This document shows, one piece after another, positions 53,871 through 62,452 of a DNA stretch of 64,000 nucleotides; position 1 is the first letter of the stretch; each line of letters opens with the position of its first letter. The notes below the pieces were generated by a model, which was not told the origin of the DNA, did no database searches, and saw only the letters and a program-made list of their open reading frames with translations. Source of the DNA: Mycobacterium sp. 852002-51961_SCH5331710 (GTDB taxonomy: Bacteria; Actinomycetota; Actinomycetes; Mycobacteriales; Mycobacteriaceae); the NCBI RefSeq assembly GCF_001665535.1, contig NZ_LZSQ01000006.1:62001-126000 (forward strand), in the 5' to 3' direction. The position numbers were made by a program, and so were the translations under genes.

Positions 53871-54950
53871 ATGGCTACAGCGGGACCCCTCGCGGGGGTG
53901 AAGGTCATCGAGCTCGGCGGTATCGGCCCCGGACCTCACGCCGGGATGGTGCTGGCCGATCTCGGCGCCGACGTGGTGCGCGTGCGCAGACCCGGCGGCC
54001 TGCAGATGCCGCCGGAGAACGTGGATCTGCTGCACCGGGGTAAGCGCGTCGTCGACCTCGATCTGAAGAAGGAGTCCGCCGCGCTGCTCGGTCTCGTCGA
54101 AAAGGCCGACGTCCTGATCGACGCTTTCCGGCCCGGCACGTGCGAACGACTCGGCATCGGACCCGACGACTGCGCGGCGGTGAACCCGCGGCTGATCTTC
54201 GCCCGGATCACCGGCTGGGGCCAGCACGGGCCACTGGCGCAGACCGTGGGCCACGACATCAACTACCTGTCGCAGACCGGCGCGCTGTCGGCCATCGGAT
54301 ACCGCGACCGGCCCCCGGTGGTGCCGCTGAACCTGGTGGCCGACTTCGGTGGTGGCTCGATGTTCGTGCTGCTGGGCATCGTGGCCGCGCTGTACGAACG
54401 GGAACGCTCCGGACAGGGTCAGGTGATCGACGCGGCGATGGTCGACGGCGTATCCGTGCTGGCGCAGATCGCGTGGACGATGAAGTCGACGGGCACGCTG
54501 CGCGACGAACGCGAGTCCTTCCTGCTCGACGGCAGCGCACCGTTCTATCGCACGTATGAGACCGCCGACGGCAAACACGTGGCCGTCGGCGCGATCGAAC
54601 CGCAGTTCTACGCCCAACTGCTGGCGGGGCTCGGCCTCGACGCCGACGAACTCCCACCGCAAATGGACCGCGACGCGTTTCCGGAAATGTGCGAATTGTT
54701 CGCCGAGCGGTTTGCGCGCAAGACCCGCGACGAGTGGGCCGCGATCTTCGCGGGTACCGATGCGTGCGTCACGCCGGTGTTGACCTGGAGTGAGGCCGCG
54801 CAGAACGAGCACCTGCGCGCGCGGTCAACACTGGTGCAGGCCAACGGTGTCGACCAGGCCGCACCGGCGCCACGGTTCTCCAGGACACCGGCCGGACCCG
54901 TCGGCGCACCGCCGCGAGCTGCGAATTCGATAATCGATATTGACTGGTAA
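53871..54950 (+). CDS. far: Alpha-methylacyl-CoA racemase (CaiB/BaiF family)
   Basis: The 359-residue enzyme of the class III CoA-transferase fold has GIGPGPHAGMVLADLGADVVRV at the start, GQHGPLAQTVGHDINYLSQTGALSAIG with the catalytic His/Asp region, and ATSG-like AVGAIEPQFY later. It interconverts the epimers of 2-methylacyl-CoA for beta-oxidation of branched lipids and sterol side chains. M. tuberculosis names the orthologous gene far. It lies among SRPBCC, LLM and fadAB genes, consistent with branched lipid breakdown. Confidence 0.92.
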   Translation: MATAGPLAGVKVIELGGIGPGPHAGMVLADLGADVVRVRRPGGLQMPPENVDLLHRGKRVVDLDLKKESAALLGLVEKADVLIDAFRPGTCERLGIGPDDCAAVNPRLIFARITGWGQHGPLAQTVGHDINYLSQTGALSAIGYRDRPPVVPLNLVADFGGGSMFVLLGIVAALYERERSGQGQVIDAAMVDGVSVLAQIAWTMKSTGTLRDERESFLLDGSAPFYRTYETADGKHVAVGAIEPQFYAQLLAGLGLDADELPPQMDRDAFPEMCELFAERFARKTRDEWAAIFAGTDACVTPVLTWSEAAQNEHLRARSTLVQANGVDQAAPAPRFSRTPAGPVGAPPRAANSIIDIDW

Positions 54951-54995
54951 CATTAATTTGCTGGAAAAGGCTATGCACTAGGCAGTTGAGTTAGC

Positions 54996-55001
54996 TACGA
55001 T
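54996..55001 (+). promoter_or_regulatory. -10 element for the third SRPBCC gene
   Basis: TACGAT ends 7 nt before the ATG at 55009 inside an AT-rich 58-bp gap. A leaderless transcript is likely. Confidence 0.5.
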
Positions 55002-55008
55002 TTGCCGC

Positions 55009-55467
55009 ATGGCCGTGCAGGCATCGAGGGAAGTGGTCTTCGAGGCGCCCAAAGAAGTGATCATGGATGCGCTCGCCGACATCGACGCCGTGCCCACGTG
55101 GTCGCCCGTGCACAAACGTGCCGAGGTGCTCGATCGTCATCCCGACGGCCGCCCGCACCACGTCAAGGCAACGTTCAAGATCATGGGTGTCACCGACAAG
55201 GAGCTGCTCGAATACCACTGGGGTGATGACTGGGTGGTCTGGGACGCCAAGGCGACGATGCAGCAGCGCGGGCAGCACGGCGAGTACAACCTCACCCCGA
55301 TCGGCGAGGACCGCACCCGCGTCCGCTTCGACATCATCATCGACCTCGCGGCGCCGATTCCGGAGTTCCTGTTGCGCCGCGCCAAGAAGATGGTGCTCGA
55401 CGTCGCGACCGAGAACCTGCGGCGCCGGGTGATGGCCGATGACAACGCTTCTGATCGGGCGACGTAG
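55009..55467 (+). CDS. SRPBCC family protein, paralogue 3
   Basis: The 152-residue protein begins MAVQASREVVFEAPKEVIMDALADIDAVPTWSPVHKRAEVLDRHPDGRPHHV, clearly paralogous with the proteins at 51975 and 52454, and ends with a short polar tail. The core has the SRPBCC beta-sheet with ITDLAAPIPEFLLRRAKKMVLDVATENLRRR helix. It has its own promoter. Function as a lipid-binding or cyclase-like protein is inferred. Confidence 0.87.
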   Translation: MAVQASREVVFEAPKEVIMDALADIDAVPTWSPVHKRAEVLDRHPDGRPHHVKATFKIMGVTDKELLEYHWGDDWVVWDAKATMQQRGQHGEYNLTPIGEDRTRVRFDIIIDLAAPIPEFLLRRAKKMVLDVATENLRRRVMADDNASDRAT

Positions 55468-55506
55468 AACGGAATAACTCTCGGCCGAGTGCCGGTTGCG
55501 TCTGAC

Positions 55507-56424
55507 ATGGCAACCGGAGTCGTGCTCTTCGCAAACCCGAACGCCGACAACATCGTCGACGACCTCGTCGCTCAAGCGAGACAGGCGCACGATCTCGGAG
55601 TCCGACAGGTCTGGCTTCCACAGCGGTTCGACTACGACGCGATCGGCGTTGCCGGGGTCATCGGTGCGGCAGTACCCGGGCTGGGCGTCGGCACATTCGT
55701 CGTGCCGTTCAACCCTCGTCATCCCCTGATCGTCGCGTCGCAGGCGCAGACGGCGCAGGCGGCCGCGCACGGTCGGTTCACACTCGGTTTGGGGCTCGGG
55801 GCGCACGAAGTCGAGCACCGGGCGTTCGGCGCCGCGTGGCCCCACACCATCGCCCGGCTGCGTGAGCACCTGACCGTGCTGCGCTCGATCTTCGACTCCG
55901 GCGTCGCCGAATTCCACGGCGCGGAGTTCACCGCTAATCCCGAATGGCCGGTTCAGGTTCCGGGCGGGACGCCCGTCCCGCTCTACGTCGCCGCCATGGG
56001 CCCGAAGGCACTGCAGGTGACCGGCGAACTGGCCGACGGCACGCTCCCGTATCTGGCAGGTCCGCGCACCATCGCGGAGTTCATCGTGCCCACCGTGGCG
56101 CGAGCGGCCGCCGAGGCCGGGCGGCCGATCCCGAAGATCGTCGCCGCCGTGCCCGTTGTGGTATCCGACGATGTCGACGCGGGACGGCGGCGGGCCGCCG
56201 AACACCTGAGCTTCTACGAGCAGATCCCCTCGTATCGCCGGGTTCTCGAGCGCGAGGGTGTCGACAGCGCCTTTGAGGTCGCCGCCGTCGGGCCGGCGGA
56301 AGCGGTGGCCCGGCAGCTCAAGAACTACCTCGAGGCCGGCGCGACCGACGTCGTGCTCAGCGCCGTCGACGGCGTCGATCCCGCACAGCGCGAAGCCATT
56401 TGGACGATCGCCGCACAGCTCTAA
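55507..56424 (+). CDS. LLM-class (F420-dependent-type) oxidoreductase
   Basis: The 305-residue protein has the TIM barrel of the luciferase-like monooxygenase/F420 family: VVLFANPNADNIVDDLVAQARQAHDLGVRQVWLPQRFDYDAI, GRFTLGLGLGAHEVEHRAFG, PVPLYVAAMGPKALQVTGELADGTL and AEAVARQLKNYLEAGATDVVLSA. The ATG at 55507 is taken as start; a GTG at 55489 would add six residues. It may oxidise or reduce a lipid-derived substrate with F420 or FMN. Confidence 0.87.
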   Translation: MATGVVLFANPNADNIVDDLVAQARQAHDLGVRQVWLPQRFDYDAIGVAGVIGAAVPGLGVGTFVVPFNPRHPLIVASQAQTAQAAAHGRFTLGLGLGAHEVEHRAFGAAWPHTIARLREHLTVLRSIFDSGVAEFHGAEFTANPEWPVQVPGGTPVPLYVAAMGPKALQVTGELADGTLPYLAGPRTIAEFIVPTVARAAAEAGRPIPKIVAAVPVVVSDDVDAGRRRAAEHLSFYEQIPSYRRVLEREGVDSAFEVAAVGPAEAVARQLKNYLEAGATDVVLSAVDGVDPAQREAIWTIAAQL

Positions 56425-57590
56425 GCGCGCAGGACGCCCAGTCGGCGGATCGCCTCGTCCAGGGTGTCGTCGCGTTTGCAGAAGGCGAAGCGCACCAAAT
56501 GGTTCCACGCACCCGCGTGCTCGGCACCCGGGTCGCAGAACGCCGACATCGGGATCGCGGCCACCCCCGCGCGATGCGGTAGCTCGGCGCAGAACGCGGC
56601 GCTGTCGCTGAAGCCGAGCGGACGCGGATCGGCGCACAGGAAGTACGTGCCGAAGCTGTCGTGCACCTCGAAGCCGAGGTCGGTCAGCGCCGTGCCCAGC
56701 CGGTTCCGCTTCTCCTGCAACGACTCCCGCAACGCGGCCACCCACGCGCCCTCGTTGTCGAGCGCGTGCGCCACCGCGGGCTGGAACGGCGCGCCACCGA
56801 CATAGGAGAGGTACTGCTTGGCGGCCCGCACGCCCGCGATGAGATCGGCCGGGCCGCACGCCCAGCCGATCTTCCAGCCGGTGACGTTGAACATCTTGGC
56901 GGCGCTCGAGATCGTGACGGTGCGATCGGCCATGCCGGGATAGGACGCGAGCGGGATGTGGCGGCGGTCGTCAAAGACGAGGTGCTCGTAGACCTCGTCG
57001 GTGATCACCAGTAGATCGGCCTCGACGGCCAGGGCCGCCAACTCCCGCAGCTCGTCGTCGCCGGCCACCATGCCGGTGGGGTTGTGCGGTGAGTTGACGA
57101 TCAGCGCCTTGGTTTTCGGTGTGATCGCCCGGCGCAGCCCGTCGACGTCGATCCGGAAGCCGCTGCCCTTTTGGATCATGGGCACGGCGCGGCGCTCGCA
57201 GCCCGCCATCGCGATCACGGGGGAGTAGGAGTCGTAGAACGGCTCGATCAACAGCACCTCCGAGCCGGGTTCGACCAGCCCGATGACCGAGGCCGCGATC
57301 GCCTCGGTGGCGCCGACGGTGATCAGCACCTCGGTGTCCGGGTCGTAGGTGATGCCGTAGGTGCGTTTCCGCTGCGCGGCGATGGCCTCGCGCAGCGGTG
57401 CGATGCCCAGGCCGGGCGGGTATTGGTTGACGCCGTCGGCGATCGCGTTCTCGGCGATCTTGAGCATCTCCCGCGGGCCGTCCTCGTCGGGGAACCCCTG
57501 GCCGAGGTTGACGGCGCCGATGCGGGCGGCCAGCGCCGACATCTCGGCGAAGATCGTCACCGCGTACGGCCGCAACCGTCTGACTGTCAC
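56421..57590 (-). CDS. PLP-dependent aminotransferase (DapC/KAT-like)
   Basis: The 389-residue class I/II aminotransferase has NLGQGFPDEDGP, QYPPGLGIAPLREAIA, NSPHNPTG, EVYEHLVFDD and the PLP lysine in SSAAKMFNVTGWKIGW. It resembles the mycobacterial protein annotated DapC (N-succinyldiaminopimelate aminotransferase) and kynurenine aminotransferases; specificity cannot be fixed from sequence. GTG at 57590 is the start because the much longer frame beyond it runs through fadA and fadB with no family match. It converges on the LLM gene. Confidence 0.9.
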   Translation of the reverse strand: MTVRRLRPYAVTIFAEMSALAARIGAVNLGQGFPDEDGPREMLKIAENAIADGVNQYPPGLGIAPLREAIAAQRKRTYGITYDPDTEVLITVGATEAIAASVIGLVEPGSEVLLIEPFYDSYSPVIAMAGCERRAVPMIQKGSGFRIDVDGLRRAITPKTKALIVNSPHNPTGMVAGDDELRELAALAVEADLLVITDEVYEHLVFDDRRHIPLASYPGMADRTVTISSAAKMFNVTGWKIGWACGPADLIAGVRAAKQYLSYVGGAPFQPAVAHALDNEGAWVAALRESLQEKRNRLGTALTDLGFEVHDSFGTYFLCADPRPLGFSDSAAFCAELPHRAGVAAIPMSAFCDPGAEHAGAWNHLVRFAFCKRDDTLDEAIRRLGVLRA

Positions 57591-57596
57591 GGTTCC

Positions 57597-57630
57597 CGAG
57601 CGTAATGCCGCGACGCGAGCGTAATGCCGC
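57597..57630. repeat. 15-bp direct repeat CGAGCGTAATGCCGC
   Basis: The 15-mer occurs twice (57597-57611 and 57616-57630) with a 19-bp period, just before the aminotransferase start. The spacing of almost two helix turns suits a regulator's binding site. Confidence 0.6.
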
Positions 57631-57632
57631 CG

Positions 57633-57690
57633 CGAACGTGGGTGACCGTCACGCAAATCCCCCGATCGGTGTGCGGCTAACCCACGTTCG
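57633..57690. repeat. Inverted repeat with 11-bp arms
   Basis: CGAACGTGGGT at 57633-57643 and ACCCACGTTCG at 57680-57690 are complementary with 36 bp between. Its left arm shares CGAACGTG with the palindrome at 22939. Confidence 0.55.
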
Positions 57691-57707
57691 GCGGGTGGTA
57701 CGGCCGC

Positions 57708-57723
57708 CCAACCAACAGGTTGG
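57708..57723. promoter_or_regulatory. Operator candidate CCAACC-N4-GGTTGG before fadA
   Basis: A perfect 6-bp-arm palindrome with a 4-nt spacer lies 11 bp upstream of the probable -10 (57734-57739) of fadA, so a bound regulator would overlap the promoter. The regulator is not identified. Confidence 0.45.
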
Positions 57724-57733
57724 TCTGGGCTGT

Positions 57734-57739
57734 TACGCT
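57734..57739 (+). promoter_or_regulatory. -10 element for fadA (leaderless-type)
   Basis: TACGCT ends 7 nt before the fadA ATG at 57747. Confidence 0.45.
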
Positions 57740-57746
57740 CGGGCGC

Positions 57747-58958
57747 ATGTCTGAAGAAGCCTTCATCTACGAGGCGATCCGTACGCCTCGCGGCAAGAAC
57801 AAGAACGGCGCGCTCAACGAGGTCAAGCCGGTCAACCTGGTCGTCGGTCTGATCGAGGAGATCCGCAGCCGCTATCCCGACCTCGACGAGACGCTGATCA
57901 GCGACGTCATCCTCGGGTGTGTGTCGCCCGTCGGTGACCAAGGCGGCGACATCGCCCGCACCGCGGCCCTGGTGGCCAACCTCCCCGAGACCACCGGCGG
58001 ATTCCAGCTCAACCGGTTCTGCGCCTCGGGTCTCGAGGCCGTCAACACCGCCGCCCAGAAGGTCCGGTCCGGTTGGGACGACCTGGTGCTCGCGGGCGGT
58101 GTCGAGTCGATGAGCCGCGTTCCGATGGGCTCCGACGGCGGCGCATGGGCGTCCGACCCGGAGACCAACTACCGCATCGGCTTCGTGCCGCAGGGCATCG
58201 GCGCCGACCTGATCGCCACGATCGAAGGCTTCTCCCGCGAGGACGTCGACCGCTACGCGCTGCGCAGCCAGGAGAAGGCCGCCGCGGCATGGTCGGGCGG
58301 CTACTTCGCCAAATCCGTCGTCCCGGTCAAGGACCAGAACGGCCTCGTCATCCTCGACCACGACGAGCACATGCGCCCCGACACCACGCTCGAGGGCCTC
58401 GGCCAGCTCAAGACCGCGTTCGACGGTGTCGGCGCGATGGGCGGCTTCGACGACGTGGCGCTGCAGAAGTATCACTTCGTCGAGAAGATCAACCACGTCC
58501 ATACGGGCGGCAACAGCTCGGGCATCGTCGACGGCGCCGCGCTGGTGCTCGTCGGCAGTGAGAAGGCCGGGACCTCGCAGGGCCTGACCCCCCGCGCCCG
58601 CATCGTGGCCACCGCCACGAGCGGCGCCGATCCGGTCATCATGCTCACCGGGCCGACCCCGGCTACCCGCAAGGTGCTCGACCGCGCCGGCCTGACGGTC
58701 GACGACATCGACCTGTTCGAGCTGAACGAGGCGTTCGCCTCGGTGGTGCTGAAGTTCCAGAAGGACCTGAACATCCCCGACGAGAAGCTCAACGTCAACG
58801 GTGGCGCCATCGCGATGGGCCACCCGCTGGGCGCCACCGGCGCCATGATCACCGGAACCATGGTCGACGAGCTCGAGCGTCGTAACGCGCGGCGTGCGCT
58901 GATCACGCTGTGTATCGGCGGCGGCATGGGCGTGGCCACCATCATCGAGCGCGTCTGA
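57747..58958 (+). CDS. fadA: Acetyl-CoA acyltransferase (thiolase) FadA
   Basis: The 403-residue thiolase cleaves 3-ketoacyl-CoA in the last step of beta-oxidation. The catalytic Cys92 lies in [27 protein letters not shown] carries the His and [13 protein letters not shown] the second Cys. The ATG at 57747 gives [16 protein letters not shown], the usual family start. It is followed 21 bp later by fadB, and the pair forms the trifunctional beta-oxidation complex of mycobacteria. Confidence 0.96.
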   Translation: MSEEAFIYEAIRTPRGKNKNGALNEVKPVNLVVGLIEEIRSRYPDLDETLISDVILGCVSPVGDQGGDIARTAALVANLPETTGGFQLNRFCASGLEAVNTAAQKVRSGWDDLVLAGGVESMSRVPMGSDGGAWASDPETNYRIGFVPQGIGADLIATIEGFSREDVDRYALRSQEKAAAAWSGGYFAKSVVPVKDQNGLVILDHDEHMRPDTTLEGLGQLKTAFDGVGAMGGFDDVALQKYHFVEKINHVHTGGNSSGIVDGAALVLVGSEKAGTSQGLTPRARIVATATSGADPVIMLTGPTPATRKVLDRAGLTVDDIDLFELNEAFASVVLKFQKDLNIPDEKLNVNGGAIAMGHPLGATGAMITGTMVDELERRNARRALITLCIGGGMGVATIIERV

Positions 58959-58979
58959 GCGCGGGTTTAAGGAAAAGTA

Positions 58980-61136
58980 ATGGCAGAGAACACCATTCAG
59001 TGGGACAAGGATGCCGACGGCATCGTCACCCTGACGCTGGACGATCCGACGGGTTCGGCCAACGTGATGAACGAGCACTACACCGAGTCGATGCACAACG
59101 CCGTAGAAAAGTTGGCACGGCTTGTCGCCGAGGATCCAGATTCGATCACCGGCGTCGTCATCACCAGCGCGAAGAAGACCTTCTTCGCCGGCGGTGACCT
59201 CAAGGGCATGATCAACCTCGGCCCGGACAACGCGGCCGAGGCGTTCGCCACCCCGGAGGCGATCAAGGCCGACCTGCGCAAGCTCGAGACGCTGGGCAAG
59301 CCGGTCGTCGCGGCCATCAACGGCGCCGCGCTCGGCGGTGGCCTGGAGATCGCGCTGGCCTGCCACCACCGGATCATCGCGGACGTGAAGGGCGCCGTCG
59401 TCGGCTTCCCCGAGGTCACGCTGGGCCTGCTGCCCGGCGGCGGCGGTGTCGCCCGCAGCGTGCGGATGTTCGGCATCCAGAAGGCCTTCATGGAGGTGCT
59501 GAGCCAGGGCACCCGGTTCAAGCCGGGCAAGGCCAAGGAGGTCGGCCTGGTCGACGAGGTGCTGCCGACCGTCGACGAGCTGGTGCCCGCGGCCAAGGCG
59601 TGGATCAAGGCCAACCCCGACGCGCACACCCAGCCGTGGGACGCCAAGGGCTACAAGATGCCCGGCGGCACGCCGACGAGCCCGGGCCTGGCGAGCATCC
59701 TGCCGTCGTTCCCTGCGCTGCTCAAGAAGCAGCTGAAGGGTGCGCCGATGCCTGCGCCGAGGGCGATCCTGGACGCGGCCGTCGAGGGTGCGCAGGTCGA
59801 CTTCGACACCGCGAGCCGCATCGAGAGCCGTTACTTCACCCAGTTGGTCACCGGGCAGACCGCCAAGAACATGATCCAGGCGTTCTTCTTCGATCTGCAG
59901 GCCATCAACGGCGGTGCGTCGCGGCCCGACGGCATCGAGCCCGTCAAGATCAACAAGATCGGTGTGCTGGGCGCGGGCATGATGGGCGCGGGTATCGCCT
60001 ACGTCTCGGCCAAGGCCGGCTTCGACGTCGTGCTCAAGGACGTCAGCATCGAGGCCGCCCAGAAGGGCAAGGGCTATTCCGAGAAGCTCGAGGCCAAGGC
60101 GCTCGAGCGGGGCAAGACAACGCAGGAGAAGTCCGACGCGTTGCTGGCCCGCATCACGCCGACCGCCGATCCGGCCGACCTCAAGGGCGTGGACTTCGTC
60201 ATCGAGGCCGTGTTCGAGGACCAGGACCTCAAGCACAAGGTGTTTCAGGAGATCGAGGACATCGTCGAGCCCAACGCGCTGCTGGGATCGAACACCTCGA
60301 CGCTGCCGATCACCGGTTTGGCGACCGGGGTGAAGCGCCAGGAGGACTTCATCGGCATCCACTTCTTCAGCCCCGTCGACAAGATGCCGCTGGTCGAGAT
60401 CATCAAGGGCGAGAAGACCTCTGACGAGGCGCTGGCCCGGGTGTTCGACTACACGCTGGCGATCGGCAAGACGCCGATCGTGGTGAACGACAGCCGCGGC
60501 TTCTTCACCAGCCGCGTGATCGGCACCTTCGTCAACGAGGCGCTGGCGATGCTCGGCGAGGGCATCGCGCCCGCGAGCATCGAGCAGGCCGGCTCGCAGG
60601 CCGGCTACCCGGCGCCGCCGCTGCAGCTGTCCGACGAGCTCAACCTCGAGCTGATGCACAAGATCGCCGTCGCCACCCGCAAGGGCGTCGAGAGCACGGG
60701 CGGCACGTACGAGCCGCATCCGGCCGAGGCGGTCGTCGAGAAGATGATCGAGATCGGTCGTCCGTCGCGCCTGAAGGGTGCCGGGTTCTACGAGTACGCC
60801 GACGGCAAGCGCGTTGGCCTGTGGCCGGGGTTGAAGGACACCTTCAACTCGGGCAGCGCGTCGATCCCGTTGCAGGACATGATCGATCGCATGCTGTTCG
60901 CCGAGGCGCTGGAGACCCAGAAGTGCCTCGACGAGGGTGTGCTGACCTCGACCGCCGACGCGAACATCGGCTCGATCATGGGTATCGGCTTCCCGCCCTA
61001 CACCGGTGGTTCGGCGCAGTTCATCGTCGGCTACGAGGGTCCCGGCGGCGTCGGCAAGGAGGCCTTCGTGGCCCGCGCCAAGGAACTCGCCGCCAAGTAC
61101 GGCGAGCGGTTCAATCCGCCGGCGTCGCTGACCTGA
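58980..61136 (+). CDS. fadB: Trifunctional-type enoyl-CoA hydratase/3-hydroxyacyl-CoA dehydrogenase FadB
   Basis: The 718-residue protein fuses an enoyl-CoA hydratase (residues 1 to about 190; FFAGGDLKGM oxyanion-hole strand and AALGGGLEIALACHHR) to a dehydrogenase (from about 325; KIGVLGAGMMGAGIAY nucleotide-binding motif, IGIHFFSPVDKMPLVEII with catalytic His). Together with FadA it makes a beta-oxidation multienzyme. No stop or missing domain is seen. The next gene downstream is separated by a large palindrome. Confidence 0.96.
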   Translation: MAENTIQWDKDADGIVTLTLDDPTGSANVMNEHYTESMHNAVEKLARLVAEDPDSITGVVITSAKKTFFAGGDLKGMINLGPDNAAEAFATPEAIKADLRKLETLGKPVVAAINGAALGGGLEIALACHHRIIADVKGAVVGFPEVTLGLLPGGGGVARSVRMFGIQKAFMEVLSQGTRFKPGKAKEVGLVDEVLPTVDELVPAAKAWIKANPDAHTQPWDAKGYKMPGGTPTSPGLASILPSFPALLKKQLKGAPMPAPRAILDAAVEGAQVDFDTASRIESRYFTQLVTGQTAKNMIQAFFFDLQAINGGASRPDGIEPVKINKIGVLGAGMMGAGIAYVSAKAGFDVVLKDVSIEAAQKGKGYSEKLEAKALERGKTTQEKSDALLARITPTADPADLKGVDFVIEAVFEDQDLKHKVFQEIEDIVEPNALLGSNTSTLPITGLATGVKRQEDFIGIHFFSPVDKMPLVEIIKGEKTSDEALARVFDYTLAIGKTPIVVNDSRGFFTSRVIGTFVNEALAMLGEGIAPASIEQAGSQAGYPAPPLQLSDELNLELMHKIAVATRKGVESTGGTYEPHPAEAVVEKMIEIGRPSRLKGAGFYEYADGKRVGLWPGLKDTFNSGSASIPLQDMIDRMLFAEALETQKCLDEGVLTSTADANIGSIMGIGFPPYTGGSAQFIVGYEGPGGVGKEAFVARAKELAAKYGERFNPPASLT

Positions 61137-61151
61137 CGAACTAGACGGGCT

Positions 61152-61206
61152 GAGCGCTCACCCTTGTACGGTCTTCCGCCGAGGATTCGTACAAGGGTGA
61201 GCGCTC
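61152..61206. repeat. 18-bp-arm perfect palindrome after fadB
   Basis: Arms 61152-61169 (GAGCGCTCACCCTTGTAC) and 61189-61206 are perfect complements around a 19-nt loop; GAGCGCTC is itself palindromic. It lies 16 nt after the fadB stop and probably ends that transcript before the P450 promoter. Confidence 0.7.
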
Positions 61207-61222
61207 GCCGCTATCGCGGGCG

Positions 61223-61228
61223 TACTGT
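61223..61228 (+). promoter_or_regulatory. -10 element for the second P450 gene
   Basis: TACTGT ends 6 nt before the ATG at 61235, so a leaderless transcript is likely. Confidence 0.45.
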
Positions 61229-61234
61229 CCGGAC

Positions 61235-62443
61235 ATGGCGCAGTCGACCCTGGTGTTCGACCCGTTTTCGCAGGAGTTCTTCGACGACCCCTATGAAACG
61301 TATCGCTGGATGCGCACCGAAGCGCCGGTCTACTACAGCGAGCGATACGACTTCTACGCGCTGACCCGGCACGCCGACGTCGCCGCCGCGTTCAAGGATC
61401 CCGCGACGTACTCGTCGGCCTACGGTGTCGACCTGTCGATGGTTCGGTCGGGCGGGCCGCCGCCGGACGTGCGGCTTCTCCAGTTCATGGACCCGCCCGA
61501 ACACCGGCACATGCGCAGCGTGTTGAACAAGCTGTTCACACCGCGGGCCATCCAGGCGCAGCGACCGCGCATCACCGCGATCATCGACAAGTACCTCGGC
61601 GCCATCGACGGCGACGAGTTCGACATCGTCCGCGAGTTCACCGCGCCGTTCCCCGTCGAGGTGATCACGACGTGGTTGGGGGTGCCGGAGGACCACGTCC
61701 AGCACGCACGCCTGTGGACCGACGCGTCGATGCGTCGCGAGCCCGGCCAGATCGAAACCGACGAGGCGGGCCGACGAGCGGTCGCCGAATCGGTGGCGTA
61801 CTACTACGACTGCGTCCAGCAGCACCGCGCGCACCCCCGCGACGATCTGTTCACGCTGCTGATCGACGCGGAGATCATGCGCGACGACGGCGCCACGTCC
61901 CATCTGACCGACATCGAAATCGTCGGCTTCGCACAGCAATTGGGCGGGGCAGGCGCTGAGACCGTGACGAAGCTGCTCGCCAGCGCGGTGTATCTGTTCG
62001 CGCGGCACCCCGACCAGTGGGTCGAGCTGATCGAGGACCCGGGCAAGATTCCCGCCGCGGTGGAAGAGTTGCTGCGCTTCGACAACCCGGTGCAGTACGA
62101 CGTGCGCCGCTCGATGCGGGACGTGACGTTGCACGGCGTGACGATCCCGGCGGGTAAGCCGGTGTTCCTGATGCTGGCCTCGGCCAACCGCGACCCCGAG
62201 GCGTGGACGGATGCCGACACCTTCGACATCGACCGCAACCGCACTGAGGCGCAGAACCTCGGCTTGGGGTACGGCATCCACAGCTGCCTCGGCGCGGCAC
62301 TGGCCCGGACGGAAAGCGCGATCGCGTTGGAGAAACTGCTCGCCTTCATGCCGCGGTACGAAGTCGACTACGACCGGTGCACGCGCGTGCACATGACCAA
62401 CGTGATCGGCTGGAAGAACGTCCCGGTACGGGTGATTCGCTAG
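61235..62443 (+). CDS. Cytochrome P450
   Basis: The 402-residue P450 has FMDPPEHRHMRSVLNKLFTPRA (C-helix region), I-helix AGAETVTKLL, ExxR in EELLR and the haem loop LGYGIHSCLGAALAR with the Cys near residue 350. The usual Phe of the FGxGxHxCxG motif is replaced by Leu. It resembles the bacterial class of P450s that oxidise fatty acids, terpenes or sterols. It is followed 9 bp later by an acyl-CoA ligase gene, pointing to lipid-like substrate activation after oxidation. Confidence 0.92.
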   Translation: MAQSTLVFDPFSQEFFDDPYETYRWMRTEAPVYYSERYDFYALTRHADVAAAFKDPATYSSAYGVDLSMVRSGGPPPDVRLLQFMDPPEHRHMRSVLNKLFTPRAIQAQRPRITAIIDKYLGAIDGDEFDIVREFTAPFPVEVITTWLGVPEDHVQHARLWTDASMRREPGQIETDEAGRRAVAESVAYYYDCVQQHRAHPRDDLFTLLIDAEIMRDDGATSHLTDIEIVGFAQQLGGAGAETVTKLLASAVYLFARHPDQWVELIEDPGKIPAAVEELLRFDNPVQYDVRRSMRDVTLHGVTIPAGKPVFLMLASANRDPEAWTDADTFDIDRNRTEAQNLGLGYGIHSCLGAALARTESAIALEKLLAFMPRYEVDYDRCTRVHMTNVIGWKNVPVRVIR

Positions 62444-62446
62444 ATT
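62441..62446 (+). promoter_or_regulatory. -10 element for the acyl-CoA ligase gene
   Basis: TAGATT ends 6 nt before the GTG at 62453 and overlaps the P450 stop codon. The ligase may have its own leaderless transcript besides read-through. Confidence 0.35.
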
Positions 62447-62452
62447 GGCGCC

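Noticed and set aside
56421..60719. 1432-residue minus-strand frame running through fadA and fadB
   Set aside because: Only the part after the GTG at 57590 has family motifs. The rest is a GC-rich shadow of fadA/fadB with Arg/Asp/Gly-rich low-complexity sequence.
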